A DNA stretch of 64,000 nt from JBOFLG01 sp051657745 (GCA_051657745.1 JBOFLG010000117.1:1-64000); one strand, 5' to 3'. Counted from the first letter of the stretch, positions 15,388 through 24,807 are shown. The notes: generated from the sequence alone by a model not told the origin. Numbers and translations are program-made.

Positions 15388-17718
15388 ATGGCGAGGTCGG
15401 CGCGGGAACGACTGGCACGGCTGCTCGACGACACCGGGTCGAGTGGATCGTTCAGCGCACAGGTGCAGCTGCCGGCGCGGTCGCTCCAGCTCGAGGTGCG
15501 CGGCGTCGGGCCGGTGCGGCTGCCGCTGCGCGCACCTCAGACGAAGAAGCTGATCGCGGCGGCGCGGCCGGCGAGGTTCGGACGCGGGGAGCAGACCCTC
15601 ACCGACGCCACCGTCCGGGACACCTGGGAGCTCTCCCCCGACCAGCTCACCCTCGGCGGGTCTGACTGGACGGCACAGCTCGACAGCGCGCTGGAGCACT
15701 TCCGTGACGAGCTCGGGCTCCCGCCGACGGCCCGCCTTCGGGCCGAGCCGCATTCGATGCTGGTGTACGGCAAGGGGCAGTTCTTCCTCCCTCACCAGGA
15801 CTCGGAGAAGGACGACGCGATGGTCGGCACGCTGGTGGTGTCGCTGCCCTCGGTACACACCGGCGGAGAGCTGGTCGTCGACCACGGCGGCACGAGCGCC
15901 ACTTACCATGCCTCGCGCGACGAGCTCACCTTCGTCGCGTTCTACGCCGACTGCCGCCACCAGGTCACCCCGGTGCGGTCCGGGTACCGGGTGACGGTGA
16001 CCTACAACCTGCTCACCGACACCGACACCGACACCGCGGCAGCGGAGCCCGACCCCGCTGACGAGCTGGCGCGCTGCCTGACCGAGCACTTCACCACATC
16101 GGCCACCCAGCGCTACAGCCGCCGCGAGCTCGACCCACCGAACCGGCTGGTGGTCCTGCTCGACCACGAGTACACCCAGCGGGGCCTGAGCTGGCGCCGG
16201 CTCAAGGGCGTCGACGCGGAGCGGGCCGCCCGGGTGCGCGCCGCGGCGGTGCAGGCGGGGTGCGAGACGGTGCTCGCCCTCGCTGAGGTGAAGGAGACCT
16301 GGGGGGCCGAGCCAGCCGGCGACCACGGTCGGGGCTACTACGGGTACGACCAGGACGACCCCGACCCGGACACCGGCGATCTCCAGCTCACCGAGCTGAT
16401 CGACGACGAGATCACCCTCGGCTGGTGGACCGGCCCGGACCGCGCGGGCGGCGAGCGGATCTCGCTGGACGTGCGCGACCACGAGATGTGTGCCGTCACC
16501 CCGTCCGCGGGCCTGGCGCCCTACGAGTCCGAGTACACCGGCTACATGGGCAACTACGGCAACACGCTCGATCGGTGGTACCGGCGCGCCGCGATCGTCG
16601 TGTGGCCGCAGGATCGGGCGTTCGCGGCCCGGGCCGAGGCCGGGTCGCAGTGGGCGATCGGCGAGCTTCGCGCCCGCATCGACAACGGAGACCTGCAGGG
16701 CGCGCGATCCGCCGCTGGGTCGCTCGCGCCGTTCTGGAGAGGCGTCGGGGCCCAACCTGGGCTGCTCGGTGCGGTGCTGGACGTCGCAGCGGGCCTCGGT
16801 GTCGCCACGACGGCGAGGATGCTGCTGGAACCGTTCCGGGTGGGGTCACTCACCCTTGAGCATGCGAGCGGTGTGGCCGCAGCCGCTGGGCGGTACGGCG
16901 ACGACTGGACGCGGACCGTCATCGACGGATGGTTCGTTTCGCAGGGCCACGACTGGGCAGACCTGGCGGACTGGGTCGACACTCAGCTGCCGGGGTTGTG
17001 CGAGGCCCTGCGCGACGCCGCAGGATCGGAACCGGCGCGGCTCCTGGCCGCCGGAGCGTGGCACTGGATGAGCGAGCAGCTGCGGCACTGGACCACCACC
17101 GCACGAGTCGAGATCCGTCGCCCGCAGCTGGAACAGCTCAGCTTGCCGCTGACCCGCCTGCTGGACGCGGCCGACGCCACGCTCCACACGACGATCACCC
17201 ACGCGCTGCGCGAGCACGACGACACCGTGCTGGAGTGTCTGATTCCGGCGCTGCGGCTGGCGGACGCGCGAGGCACCGAAGGGCTGGACACGATCGCCCG
17301 CGACTGCGCGGACCGGCTCGGCGTGATCCTGGCCCGGCCACCTCGCGACGCTGACGACTGGTCGATCGCCTGGACCGGATGCCGGTGCGACCTCTGTGAC
17401 CACCTGCGCGCGTTCCTCGCCTCCACCACCGAACGGAACCTCGCCTGGCCGCTGGCGAAGGATGGGCGTGGCCACATCCACACCCAGATCGACGCGGCAG
17501 CGCTGCCCGTGCGGCACCAGACCCGGCGGCAGGGGCGGCCCTACACCCTGGAACTGACGAAGACCGACGCGCTGTTCACCCGCGACCAGGACGAACGACG
17601 CCAGGCCGCGACCGACCTGGCCTGGCTGACCTCGACATCGGGCCGACCAGCGACGCGAAGCGTGAACTCACCGAGCCCTCGACACGACCGGGTGCAGCGG
17701 AGCGACGGTGACGGATGA
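15388..17718 (+). CDS. large 2-oxoglutarate/Fe(II)-dependent oxygenase domain protein
   Basis: The first 210 residues hold a prolyl-4-hydroxylase-like jelly roll: FFLPHQDSEKDDAMVG gives the HxD pair (H136, D138), VAFYADCRHQVTPV gives the distal His (H191), and SGYRVTVTYNLL gives the 2OG-binding Arg (R201). All expected ligands are present. Residues 210-776 form a long, partly helical region of unknown fold, rich in Arg/Glu/Trp. Enzymes of this class hydroxylate proteins, nucleic acids or small molecules; the substrate cannot be told. ATG 15388 starts the protein 64 bp after the unknown gene upstream. Confidence 0.82.
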   Translation: MARSARERLARLLDDTGSSGSFSAQVQLPARSLQLEVRGVGPVRLPLRAPQTKKLIAAARPARFGRGEQTLTDATVRDTWELSPDQLTLGGSDWTAQLDSALEHFRDELGLPPTARLRAEPHSMLVYGKGQFFLPHQDSEKDDAMVGTLVVSLPSVHTGGELVVDHGGTSATYHASRDELTFVAFYADCRHQVTPVRSGYRVTVTYNLLTDTDTDTAAAEPDPADELARCLTEHFTTSATQRYSRRELDPPNRLVVLLDHEYTQRGLSWRRLKGVDAERAARVRAAAVQAGCETVLALAEVKETWGAEPAGDHGRGYYGYDQDDPDPDTGDLQLTELIDDEITLGWWTGPDRAGGERISLDVRDHEMCAVTPSAGLAPYESEYTGYMGNYGNTLDRWYRRAAIVVWPQDRAFAARAEAGSQWAIGELRARIDNGDLQGARSAAGSLAPFWRGVGAQPGLLGAVLDVAAGLGVATTARMLLEPFRVGSLTLEHASGVAAAAGRYGDDWTRTVIDGWFVSQGHDWADLADWVDTQLPGLCEALRDAAGSEPARLLAAGAWHWMSEQLRHWTTTARVEIRRPQLEQLSLPLTRLLDAADATLHTTITHALREHDDTVLECLIPALRLADARGTEGLDTIARDCADRLGVILARPPRDADDWSIAWTGCRCDLCDHLRAFLASTTERNLAWPLAKDGRGHIHTQIDAAALPVRHQTRRQGRPYTLELTKTDALFTRDQDERRQAATDLAWLTSTSGRPATRSVNSPSPRHDRVQRSDGDG

Positions 17719-17780
17719 CGGATGCACCCGGCGGCGTGAGTGACCGCGCGGGCGCCATCCGCTGACCGGTAGTGCGGGCG

Positions 17781-18938
17781 TCATCCGCCGGCCGTGCCGA
17801 GGAACTCGATGCGGCGGCTGTCCAAGGCCAGCAGCAGCGCCTGTTCCTCCTCGGCCGCGCGGGCGTCGGCCGCCGAGTGTGTCATCCGGTGCCGGAGCAA
17901 GGCGAGTTCGCTCGCGGCGTCCTGGAAGGCGCGCATTGCGGCCAGCCCGGCCCGGCCAGTGTTGGCCCGGGCCCAGATCCGAGCCTCCCGGCGCCGCGAC
18001 ATCGACGCGAGCATCGACACCTCACTGCGCGAGAACCATCCCGCGTCGACGTAGGGCCGCAGGTGCCGGCCGATGAGCAAACCCTCGCGCCGGCGGGTCC
18101 AGACGACGAAGGCCACGAAGGCAAGAAACACCGGCACCTCAACCAGGACGTACACGGTGAGCAACCCGGTGCCGGCGGTGACCGCGGCCAGATTCCACAA
18201 TGCGTGCGCGAGCACTGCGAGCAGATACCCGGCGAGCGGTGCCAGGGTGCGTGGCGCCCAACTCCGGCTGGTCGCGGCGACTCCCACCCCGATGCCGATG
18301 AGCATGGTGAACATCGGGTGCGCGAACGGCGAGAGCAGCCCGCGAAGCACGAACGTCGCGGTCAGCGCCTCCTGACCACCGTCGGTGTAGGCCTGTGCGA
18401 GGTACTGGATGTTCTCGGTGAAGGCAAACCCGGCCGCACACACCCCGGCGTAGACCATGCCGTCCGTGACGCCGTCGAACTCGCGCCGCCGGAACCACCA
18501 GACGAAGAACACGGCTACTCCCTTGAGTGCCTCCTCGACAACCGGCGCCACGAGGACCGCGGTGGTGGCGATCGCGGCATCCGGGTCGGCGACGGTCTCG
18601 AGCACCGCGACGGCGCTGGTGTTGAACAGCGCGGCGACGAGGGTGGCGACGAGCGCACCCCAGAGGAAGGAGGTGAGGAGGTACCGGGTGGGCTCGGACT
18701 CGAACCGGTCGATCCAGAGGAAGGCCGGGATGACGATGCCGAGCGGAACGACCGAGGCAGCCAGCGCGAGCAGGACGGTCTGGAGCCCGAAGGTGGCGCC
18801 GAAGTACGAGGACACCACCAGGGCAGCGAGCAGGAAGCCGACGCCGCCGACACCGGTGAGCAGCCAGCCGCGCAGGGCCCGGCGGCTGGTGGGGTCGCGC
18901 CTGGTGCCGCCCGGGGCCGCGAGGAGGTCGCCGGTCAT
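17781..18938 (-). CDS. PrsW-family intramembrane metalloprotease
   Basis: A polytopic membrane protein of 385 residues with the PrsW motifs in order: LVAPVVEEALKGVAVFF (EExxK), AGFAFTENIQYL (FxxxEN), LLSPFAHPMFTML (HxxxT) and AVLAHALWNLAA (HxxW/N). These supply the glutamates and histidines of the active site. PrsW proteases cut single-pass membrane proteins such as anti-sigma factors. The C-terminal 100 residues are cytosolic, with a helical Arg/Ala/Glu-rich tail. ATG 18938 is preferred (AAGG upstream); the frame is open to 18995. It is divergent from orn. The substrate is not evident. Confidence 0.88.
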   Translation of the reverse strand: MTGDLLAAPGGTRRDPTSRRALRGWLLTGVGGVGFLLAALVVSSYFGATFGLQTVLLALAASVVPLGIVIPAFLWIDRFESEPTRYLLTSFLWGALVATLVAALFNTSAVAVLETVADPDAAIATTAVLVAPVVEEALKGVAVFFVWWFRRREFDGVTDGMVYAGVCAAGFAFTENIQYLAQAYTDGGQEALTATFVLRGLLSPFAHPMFTMLIGIGVGVAATSRSWAPRTLAPLAGYLLAVLAHALWNLAAVTAGTGLLTVYVLVEVPVFLAFVAFVVWTRRREGLLIGRHLRPYVDAGWFSRSEVSMLASMSRRREARIWARANTGRAGLAAMRAFQDAASELALLRHRMTHSAADARAAEEEQALLLALDSRRIEFLGTAGG

Positions 18939-19070
18939 GGCAGATGACCTTAGCCGTCCGGCGTCGGGCACCCCGGTGGCACCGTCATCGACCACCCCGG
19001 TGGCGCCGCCGCCCGAGGCTTACGGCCACCGGGCGGCTCTGTGCCGGACCGGTCGGCCTACCATGGCCCG

Positions 19071-19775
19071 ATGATGTCGACCGACCGAGCGCTCAGCGAC
19101 CGCATCGTCTGGATCGACTGCGAGATGACCGGGCTGTCACTCCAGGATGACGCGCTCGTCGAGGTGGCTGCCCTGGTCACCGATTTCGACCTCACCGTGC
19201 TCGGCGACGGTGTCGATGTCGTCATCCGGCCGCCTGATGCCGCGCTCACCCAGATGGGCGAGTTCGTGCGGCAGATGCACACCACATCCGGGCTGCTCGA
19301 CGTGCTGGCTGACGGCATCACCCTGGCCGACGCCGAGCAGCGGGTGCTCGAGTACGTGCGTGAGTGGGTTCCGGAGACCGGGCGCGCCCCGCTGGGCGGT
19401 AACACCGTGGCGACCGACCGGGCGTTCCTCGCACGTGACATGCCGAGCCTGGAGTCATGCCTGCATTACCGCATCGTCGATGTGTCCTCGATCAAGGAAC
19501 TCGCCCGCCGTTGGTACCCGCGGGCGTACTTCGCGGCCCCGACGAAGACCGGCGGGCACCGGGCTCTCGCCGACATCCGCGAATCGATCGCCGAGCTGCG
19601 GTACTACCGGCAGGCGGTGTTTGTGCCGCAGCCGGGCCCGTCGTCCGACGATCTGCGGGCCCTGGCCGCTCACCACGTGGTCAGCCATGGCGACCCGGTG
19701 TCGGAGCCTGGGCCGGGCCACAGGTCGAGCCCCGAGCCGGGCCCCGACACCGTGGTCGGGACCACCCCCGGCTAA
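19071..19775 (+). CDS. orn: oligoribonuclease
   Basis: A DEDDh 3'-5' exoribonuclease that degrades two- to five-nucleotide RNAs to monomers, finishing mRNA decay and pGpG turnover. Motifs are IVWIDCEMTGL (Exo I, D and E), GGNTVATDRAFLARDMP (Exo II) and KTGGHRALADIRESI (Exo III, H and D). Two adjacent ATGs (19071, 19074) compete as start. The last 45 residues, after YYRQAVFVPQPGPSS, are a Pro/Gly/Ser-rich extension absent from the enterobacterial enzyme. tRNA-His follows 68 bp downstream. Confidence 0.95.
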   Translation: MMSTDRALSDRIVWIDCEMTGLSLQDDALVEVAALVTDFDLTVLGDGVDVVIRPPDAALTQMGEFVRQMHTTSGLLDVLADGITLADAEQRVLEYVREWVPETGRAPLGGNTVATDRAFLARDMPSLESCLHYRIVDVSSIKELARRWYPRAYFAAPTKTGGHRALADIRESIAELRYYRQAVFVPQPGPSSDDLRALAAHHVVSHGDPVSEPGPGHRSSPEPGPDTVVGTTPG

Positions 19776-19843
19776 CGGGTACCATAGTGGGCGCCGCGGG
19801 CGCTGCTCGTCACTCACATCAGGTGACGTCGGGCGCCCGTCGT

Positions 19844-19917
19844 GGTGGGTGTAGCTCAGCTGGTAGAGCATCGCGTTGTGGTCGCGAGGGCCGCGGGTTC
19901 AAGCCCCGTCACTCACC
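19844..19917 (+). tRNA. tRNA-His (anticodon GTG)
   Basis: The acceptor GTGGGTG pairs with CACTCAC (one G-T wobble), the D arm is GCTC/GAGC, the loop TTGTGGT gives anticodon GTG, and the T loop is TTCAAGC. The extra 5' G (19844) opposite C73 is the tRNA-His identity base. CCA is not encoded. Confidence 0.95.
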
Positions 19918-19984
19918 CCCTCCGGGCCCCCGGCCGACCAGGCCGGGGGTTCGTCGCATCTGGGTTCCTTGCGAGGATGGGCCT

Positions 19985-20668
19985 ATGCGTCGCATTCTCC
20001 TGGTCGTAATTGTCGCGGTTGCGATGACTGCCGTTGGTGGGTCGGGCGCCGGTGCCACGCCATCCGAGGTCTCCCGCGGGTGGACCTCCGGGGCATCGGC
20101 GGCGCTCACTACGCCCGGGATTCCGGGAACCATGTCGATGCATGCCAGCCTGACCGGGTCCACTCCTGCCGATGGCAGTACGGTCGAGACAGTTCGCACG
20201 GTGGCGCTGACGTTCGACGAGGCGCCGACCACGCAGTTCGCTCACATCACGGTGGTCGGCCCACGCGGTTCTGAGGTCGTCGGCACGCCGGTGGTGGCAG
20301 GACGCACGCTCACCCAGGCCCTGGCGCCTGACCTGCCGGCCGGCGAGTACACGGCGACCTACCGCATCGTCAGTATCGACGGCCATCCGATCTCGGGCGC
20401 CGTCCGGTTCACCACCACCGCCTCTGCTGGGGCGAGCAGCTCCCCCACGCCGAGCCCATCGGTCACCTCTCCGGGCCCCACCCCGACAGCTGCCCCACGC
20501 GGCGCTGCGGCCGCGCCGACCCCCTCCGCTGCGCCCGCCACGAGCCCCGCGTCCGATGACGCAGCGAGCCCTTGGACATGGCTCGCGCCCGTCGGCCTGC
20601 TGCTGGTGGTGGCGCTGGCCGTCGGGGCCGCCATCGCCCGGAGGCGCGGTGCCTCTGGGCGCGGATGA
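19985..20668 (+). CDS. copC: secreted, membrane-anchored CopC-domain protein
   Basis: This 227-residue protein has a signal peptide (MRRILLVVIVAVAMTAVGGS), a CopC beta-sandwich from about residue 52 (HASLTGSTPADGSTV through GHPISGAVRFTTTA), a Ser/Thr/Pro/Ala linker and a C-terminal membrane helix (LAPVGLLLVVALAVGAAIA). CopC proteins bind copper in the cell envelope; His in HASL and in DGHPISG are the expected Cu(II) ligands. Unusually, about 25 extra residues separate the signal peptide from the first His, which is normally the mature N terminus. No copD follows; tRNA-Lys comes next. Confidence 0.85.
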   Translation: MRRILLVVIVAVAMTAVGGSGAGATPSEVSRGWTSGASAALTTPGIPGTMSMHASLTGSTPADGSTVETVRTVALTFDEAPTTQFAHITVVGPRGSEVVGTPVVAGRTLTQALAPDLPAGEYTATYRIVSIDGHPISGAVRFTTTASAGASSSPTPSPSVTSPGPTPTAAPRGAAAAPTPSAAPATSPASDDAASPWTWLAPVGLLLVVALAVGAAIARRRGASGRG

Positions 20669-20794
20669 CGCGGTAGCCGGATGCCGGATGCCGGTGCGCC
20701 GCAGGCCCGGAGGTCGGAATTTCGCTGACCGAGGTCGGCACTGGGAGCACCGATTTCCGACCGGAACCTCGGCCCTGCTAGCGTTTGCGGTCGC

Positions 20795-20870
<76 letters not shown>

Positions 20871-21191
20871 CACTGCAGGTCACGCTGCTTGCAGGCCCGG
20901 CTCGCTCCAGTGCCGTCAGCACGGACGGGACATATGTCGGTACTGAGCCAGCGGGCTGGTGCGAACTCCGCACGACTCCTCAGCGGCTGAGCCGAATTGC
21001 GGGCAGGGACTCGCTCGACCGCACCCGGCATCATGGGGGAGAACTCCCGCCACGACGGCCGAGGCTCGCCTGCCGACGGCGCGTACCAGCCCTCGGGTGG
21101 CCTCACGACACGCCAGCGACCCGTTCGGGCGCCGGTGCTCCCGCAGCGCCAGCCCGGGCGCCGGCGAGACACGCCGACGCCCGGCGACGCG
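20871..21191. other. gene-poor interval after tRNA-Lys
   Basis: No supported gene. It contains a 10-bp palindrome GACATATGTC (20929-20938). It separates the plus-strand tRNA from the 3' end of the minus-strand PepSY gene. Confidence 0.5.
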
Positions 21192-22757
21192 TCATCCGGG
21201 CGTGGGGATGCCGAAGACGCGCCGGCTCCACTGAGCGCGCCGGAGCACCAGCCACTCCAGGGCCAGCACCACCGCCAGACTCACCCCGAACACCGGGAGG
21301 AGTACCGCGAGCGCCACCACGAGCACCGCGAGCGCGGGAGTGGCCGCGAGCGGCATCCGCCCCCGAGGAGCCCCGACGACACCGGTGCCGCGGGGGCGCC
21401 GGCGCCACCACATCATCGGCCCGGTGACGCACGAAACCACGATCGCCAGGCAGAACACCGTGGTCAGCACCAGGTTGAGTGTGCCGAACCGCCGCCCCTC
21501 ATGCACCGCGATGCTCTGGCTGACCACCTTCGCCAGCACCGGGTAGTCGTCGTAGCCGTAACTGCCGGCGACCTGCCCGCTGTACTGGTCGACGTGCACC
21601 GTGCGCTCGCGGCCCGGATCGTCAAACGCGTACCCGACAGCCGAGAACACCCCTGTCTCATCGCCGGGTAGCGCTACGGTGAGCGGCCGGCCCAACCCGG
21701 CACCGCCGGCCACGGCGACCGCGGTGTCGACGTCCGCCACGGCCACCGTGCCGTCCGGCGTGCCTGACCGCGGCACCGGTGTCTCCTCCTGGGCCCACGG
21801 CACCGCGCGATGGCTGTGCGGCAGCGACTCGTCGAGGGTCGAGGTCGGGTTGGACAATGCGCCCTCGTCCTCCGACCAGAGCGAGGAGCCCGACGAGGTG
21901 GCCAGCCGTTGTGCCTGCTCACCCCACACCCCGGTCCATGGCAGGCCCGACACCAGGAGAAACAGCAGGCTCACCCCGACCGCCGCACCTGTGTGGGCGT
22001 GACCGCTACGAAGCCAGGCGCCGCGCACACCGCGCCGGCGGCTCCGACGGCGGGCGCGCCAGCCCCGCACGAACAGGTAGTACCCGGTCAGCGCCATGAC
22101 GATCGCCCAGCACGAGCCGAGTTCGAGCACCAGGTCGCCCGCCCGGCCGACCATCAGGTCGCCGTGCAGGCGCACCGCTGCCCCGCTGACCGTCGTGTCG
22201 GGGTCGAGCGAGCCGAGCACCGTGGCGGTGTACGGGTCGACGAACACATCTCGTACCTCGCCGTCCGGCGTCTCCACCGTGAAGCGGGTGCTGTGGTCGG
22301 GCTCGGCGGGCTCCGTCATGGACACCACCGCGTCGCCGGGGCGCGCCTGCGCCACCGCCAGACGCTGGGTCTCGTAGGTCTGCACCACGGTGGGTGCTGG
22401 GTCGACCCGCAACAGATCGGAGTGCAGCAGCGGCTCGAGCTGAAACCGGAACAGGTAGATGAGCCCGGTCACGGCGAGCACGAGCAGAACCGGGATGACG
22501 ATGACAGAGGCGTAGAAGTGCCACCGCCAGAAGGCCCGAAACAGACCGGCGCTGCGGCGCTGCGGCGAACGGCCCGGTTCATCGCCGGATGACGTGGGCG
22601 GCGTCGGTAGTGGAGGTGGCGCGGACGACGTGAGCGGGCTAGGTGGTGACGTGGATGACGCCGGCGGAGATGGTGTGGCTGGTGGAGGTGGCGCGGATGA
22701 TCGGGCCTGGCCGGGTCCTGTGGATGGTGGTGGCGTGGGATCGTCGACGACGGGCAT
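21192..22757 (-). CDS. PepSY-associated transmembrane protein
   Basis: This 521-residue protein has a Pro/Ser/Thr-rich cytosolic N terminus of about 75 residues, then four membrane segments of the PepSY_TM type (WHFYASVIVIPVLLVLAVTG, GSCWAIVMALTGYYLFVRGW, TGAAVGVSLLFLLVSGLPW, NLVLTTVFCLAIVVSCVTG) and a C-terminal pair. Extracytoplasmic PepSY-like loops hold RDVFVDPYTATVLGSLDP and TVHVDQYSGQVAGSYGYDDY. Relatives (PiuB/YcnJ-neighbour type) are linked to iron or copper handling and reductase activity. ATG 22757 follows an AGGAG site. The membrane protein encoded just upstream is probably a partner. Confidence 0.85.
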   Translation of the reverse strand: MPVVDDPTPPPSTGPGQARSSAPPPPATPSPPASSTSPPSPLTSSAPPPLPTPPTSSGDEPGRSPQRRSAGLFRAFWRWHFYASVIVIPVLLVLAVTGLIYLFRFQLEPLLHSDLLRVDPAPTVVQTYETQRLAVAQARPGDAVVSMTEPAEPDHSTRFTVETPDGEVRDVFVDPYTATVLGSLDPDTTVSGAAVRLHGDLMVGRAGDLVLELGSCWAIVMALTGYYLFVRGWRARRRSRRRGVRGAWLRSGHAHTGAAVGVSLLFLLVSGLPWTGVWGEQAQRLATSSGSSLWSEDEGALSNPTSTLDESLPHSHRAVPWAQEETPVPRSGTPDGTVAVADVDTAVAVAGGAGLGRPLTVALPGDETGVFSAVGYAFDDPGRERTVHVDQYSGQVAGSYGYDDYPVLAKVVSQSIAVHEGRRFGTLNLVLTTVFCLAIVVSCVTGPMMWWRRRPRGTGVVGAPRGRMPLAATPALAVLVVALAVLLPVFGVSLAVVLALEWLVLRRAQWSRRVFGIPTPG

Positions 22758-22845
22758 GGGTGTGCTCCTGGAACAGAAAGTGGCGATAGCGAAGAAGCGG
22801 CTCGACCCGGGCAGACCGAGGAGCCGCGAAAAAGTGCGGGTGACG

Positions 22846-23538
22846 TCAGGGAGTAGCGACGATCGGCGGGCCGCGACGCCCACGGACCGGTGAGCGCCAT
22901 ACATCCCGCACCACCGCAACTGGATGCCGCTCGGCCGCAACGCACGTGCTGAGCCGGACCGCACCGGCGACCGGGGCTACCGGGGTCGGGGACATACTGC
23001 GGGCGATACGGACCAGGGCCTGGGCCACGGTGGCGAGCCCACTCACCATGGCCACCCGGCGGCCCCACGACTCCTCGACGCCGCGGAGCACCAGCACGAC
23101 GAGCGCGGCTGCCAGCAGGTGCGACAGCGCCATCCTCGGCGTGACGTTGAGCAGTGGTGCCGCGTCGAGCAGTGGCGCCGTACTGTGACGGCCAGCCGCG
23201 CCCGGCAGCACCCCGTGGTGGGTGCCGGGCAGGGGCGACCCCGGTGTCGCGAGCGACCCGGGTGTCGCGGACCCCGCACCAGCGGATGCCGCGAGCACGA
23301 GGTGGGTGAGCAGCTGGGTGGCGATCACCACCAGCACGGCTCGCGGCCGGGCGAGCCGGTGGGTGAATAGCGGCGCACCTCCGATACCGACGACCGCGAC
23401 GAGCACGGCGACCGACCCGGCATCCGGGGTGTGGCCTCCGGCGGTGCCGTGGGCGAGACCAGCGGTGCCGACCGCGAACCAGGCGAGGGCGAGTGCCCGG
23501 ATCAGTCCTGCCGCCGCATCACCCCGCTCGCTCCGCAC
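22846..23538 (-). CDS. uncharacterised polytopic membrane protein
   Basis: A 230-residue protein with about five hydrophobic segments (ALALAWFAVGTAGLAHG, VAVLVAVVGIGGAPLF, AVLVVIATQLLTHLVLAAS, LSHLLAAALVVLVLRGV) and a His-containing loop (PGTHHGVLPGAAGRHSTAP). The C terminus is basic and Pro/Arg-rich. The family is not named to my knowledge. Its place 88 bp upstream of the PepSY gene and near copC suggests a role in copper or haem handling (inference). The start GTG 23538 lacks a clear ribosome site. Confidence 0.65.
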   Translation of the reverse strand: MRSERGDAAAGLIRALALAWFAVGTAGLAHGTAGGHTPDAGSVAVLVAVVGIGGAPLFTHRLARPRAVLVVIATQLLTHLVLAASAGAGSATPGSLATPGSPLPGTHHGVLPGAAGRHSTAPLLDAAPLLNVTPRMALSHLLAAALVVLVLRGVEESWGRRVAMVSGLATVAQALVRIARSMSPTPVAPVAGAVRLSTCVAAERHPVAVVRDVWRSPVRGRRGPPIVATP

Positions 23539-23637
23539 GGAGGTGAACTTAGCAAGCCGACCGTGCGCGATCCGCGCGCGCCCACGCCCTCCTCAGTCAG
23601 CACGAGAGCGCAGCCCGAGCCGCAGACCCGGGTGCGC

Positions 23638-23976
23638 TCATAGGTAGAGCCCGGTGTTGCCTTCCTCGACCCGTTCCGCAGCCACGGCGTGCAGATCCCG
23701 CTCGCGCAGCAGGAGGTAGTCGTGCGCGCCGATCTCGACCTCGGCCCGGTCCTCGGGGTCGAACAGCACCCGGTCGCCGATCTCCACCTGGCGCACGTTC
23801 GGCCCGGTGGCCACCGCCGCACCCCAGGCCAGACGACGTCCGACGCTCGCCGTGGCCGGGATGACGATGCCGCCCCCGGAACGCCGCTCCCCTGGCTCGC
23901 CCTCGAGACTGACCAGGATCCGATCATGCAGCATCCGCACGGGCAACTTGGTGCGCCCGCTCCGAGTTGGTGCCAC
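23638..23976 (-). CDS. GroES-like co-chaperone (Cpn10 family)
   Basis: Residues after KLPVRMLHDRILVSLEGEPGE form a Cpn10 beta-barrel with a mobile-loop-like GERRSGGGIVIPATAS, GAAVATGPNVRQVEIGDRVLF and EIGAHDYLLLRERDLHAV. It is a divergent stand-alone GroES; no groEL is adjacent, and the canonical groES is expected elsewhere. GTG 23976 lies right behind the DUF3618 stop and gives 112 residues; ATG 23934 gives 98. It is the last gene of the bcp-DUF3618-groES-like operon. Confidence 0.82.
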   Translation of the reverse strand: MAPTRSGRTKLPVRMLHDRILVSLEGEPGERRSGGGIVIPATASVGRRLAWGAAVATGPNVRQVEIGDRVLFDPEDRAEVEIGAHDYLLLRERDLHAVAAERVEEGNTGLYL

Positions 23977-23977
23977 C

Positions 23978-24274
23978 TCAGTGCCGCCTGCGCCGCCGGT
24001 ACAGCACGATGCCACCCACCACGACCACCGCTGCGACCACCGCGACGACCCGGTCGGCCCGCAGTTCCCCATCAGCGGCACGAGTGGCGCTGGCGAACCG
24101 AGACCGGGCACCATCGACCTGGCGGTGCAGCAGGGTGCGCGGGCTGGCCCGAGTGACGAGTTCGTCGATACTCGCGGCGAGCCGCTCCCGACGGGCGCCG
24201 ATCTCGGCCTCCAGCAGCGGGATTGACGGCGCCAACCCGGCCGGGGCAGCGGCGGACTTGTCGGCCATGCTCAC
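23978..24274 (-). CDS. DUF3618 small membrane protein
   Basis: A 98-residue protein with the DUF3618 core (LEAEIGARRERLAASIDELVTRASPRTLL), a short helical linker and one C-terminal membrane helix (VVAVVAAVVVVGGIVLY) followed by an Arg tail. The family is common in actinobacteria and has no known function. The GTG start at 24274 overlaps the bcp stop by GTGA, which argues for this start over ATG 24268. Confidence 0.85.
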   Translation of the reverse strand: MSMADKSAAAPAGLAPSIPLLEAEIGARRERLAASIDELVTRASPRTLLHRQVDGARSRFASATRAADGELRADRVVAVVAAVVVVGGIVLYRRRRRH

Positions 24275-24741
24275 TCCAGCCCGAGGTCGCGGCGCAGCTT
24301 GGCCACGTGGCCGGTGGCCTTGACGTTGTAGAACGCGTGGCTCACGACACCGCTTTCGTCGATGACGAGGGTGCTGCGGATGACGCCCTGAACGGTCTTG
24401 CCGTACATCTGCTTCTCACCGAATGCGCCCCACTGCGTCATCACGCTCTTGTCGCGGTCGGACAGCAACGTGATGGTGAGCTGGTCGTTGCTGCGGAACG
24501 CCGCGAGCTTCTCGGGGGTGTCGGGCGAGATGCCGAGCACGGTGTACCCGTCACGCGTCAGCGACTCCAACGACTCGCTGAAGTCGCACGCCTGCGTGGT
24601 GCAGCCCGGGGTCATCGCCGCCGGGTAGAAGTACACGATGACCTTGCGGCCGCGCGCGCCGCTCAGCGCCACCAGCGCTCCGGTGTCGTCAGGCAGAGTG
24701 AAGTCGGGGGCGGTGTCGCCGGGAGCGAGCCGGTCAGCCAC
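24271..24741 (-). CDS. bcp: thioredoxin-dependent thiol peroxidase (Bcp/PrxQ)
   Basis: A 156-residue peroxiredoxin. The peroxidatic Cys lies in YFYPAAMTPGCTTQACDF, with the resolving Cys five residues later (CX4C), as in atypical two-Cys Bcp. PrxQ features include LSDRDKSVMTQWGAFGEKQMYGK and RSTLVIDESGVV. It reduces hydroperoxides using thioredoxin in the cytosol. GTG 24741 follows a GAGGAGGACTAC ribosome site. It is the first gene of a coupled three-gene operon. Confidence 0.93.
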   Translation of the reverse strand: MADRLAPGDTAPDFTLPDDTGALVALSGARGRKVIVYFYPAAMTPGCTTQACDFSESLESLTRDGYTVLGISPDTPEKLAAFRSNDQLTITLLSDRDKSVMTQWGAFGEKQMYGKTVQGVIRSTLVIDESGVVSHAFYNVKATGHVAKLRRDLGLE

Positions 24742-24807
24742 GTAGTCCTCCTCATGGGTCGTCGGGATCAGCCGCAAACCTACCGCGCCAGGTGGCGCCA
24801 CCATGTG

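Noticed and set aside
11432..17780. Genomic island integrated at tRNA-Arg
   Set aside because: The block after the tRNA looks accessory, but I found no integrase and no second copy of the tRNA 3' end.
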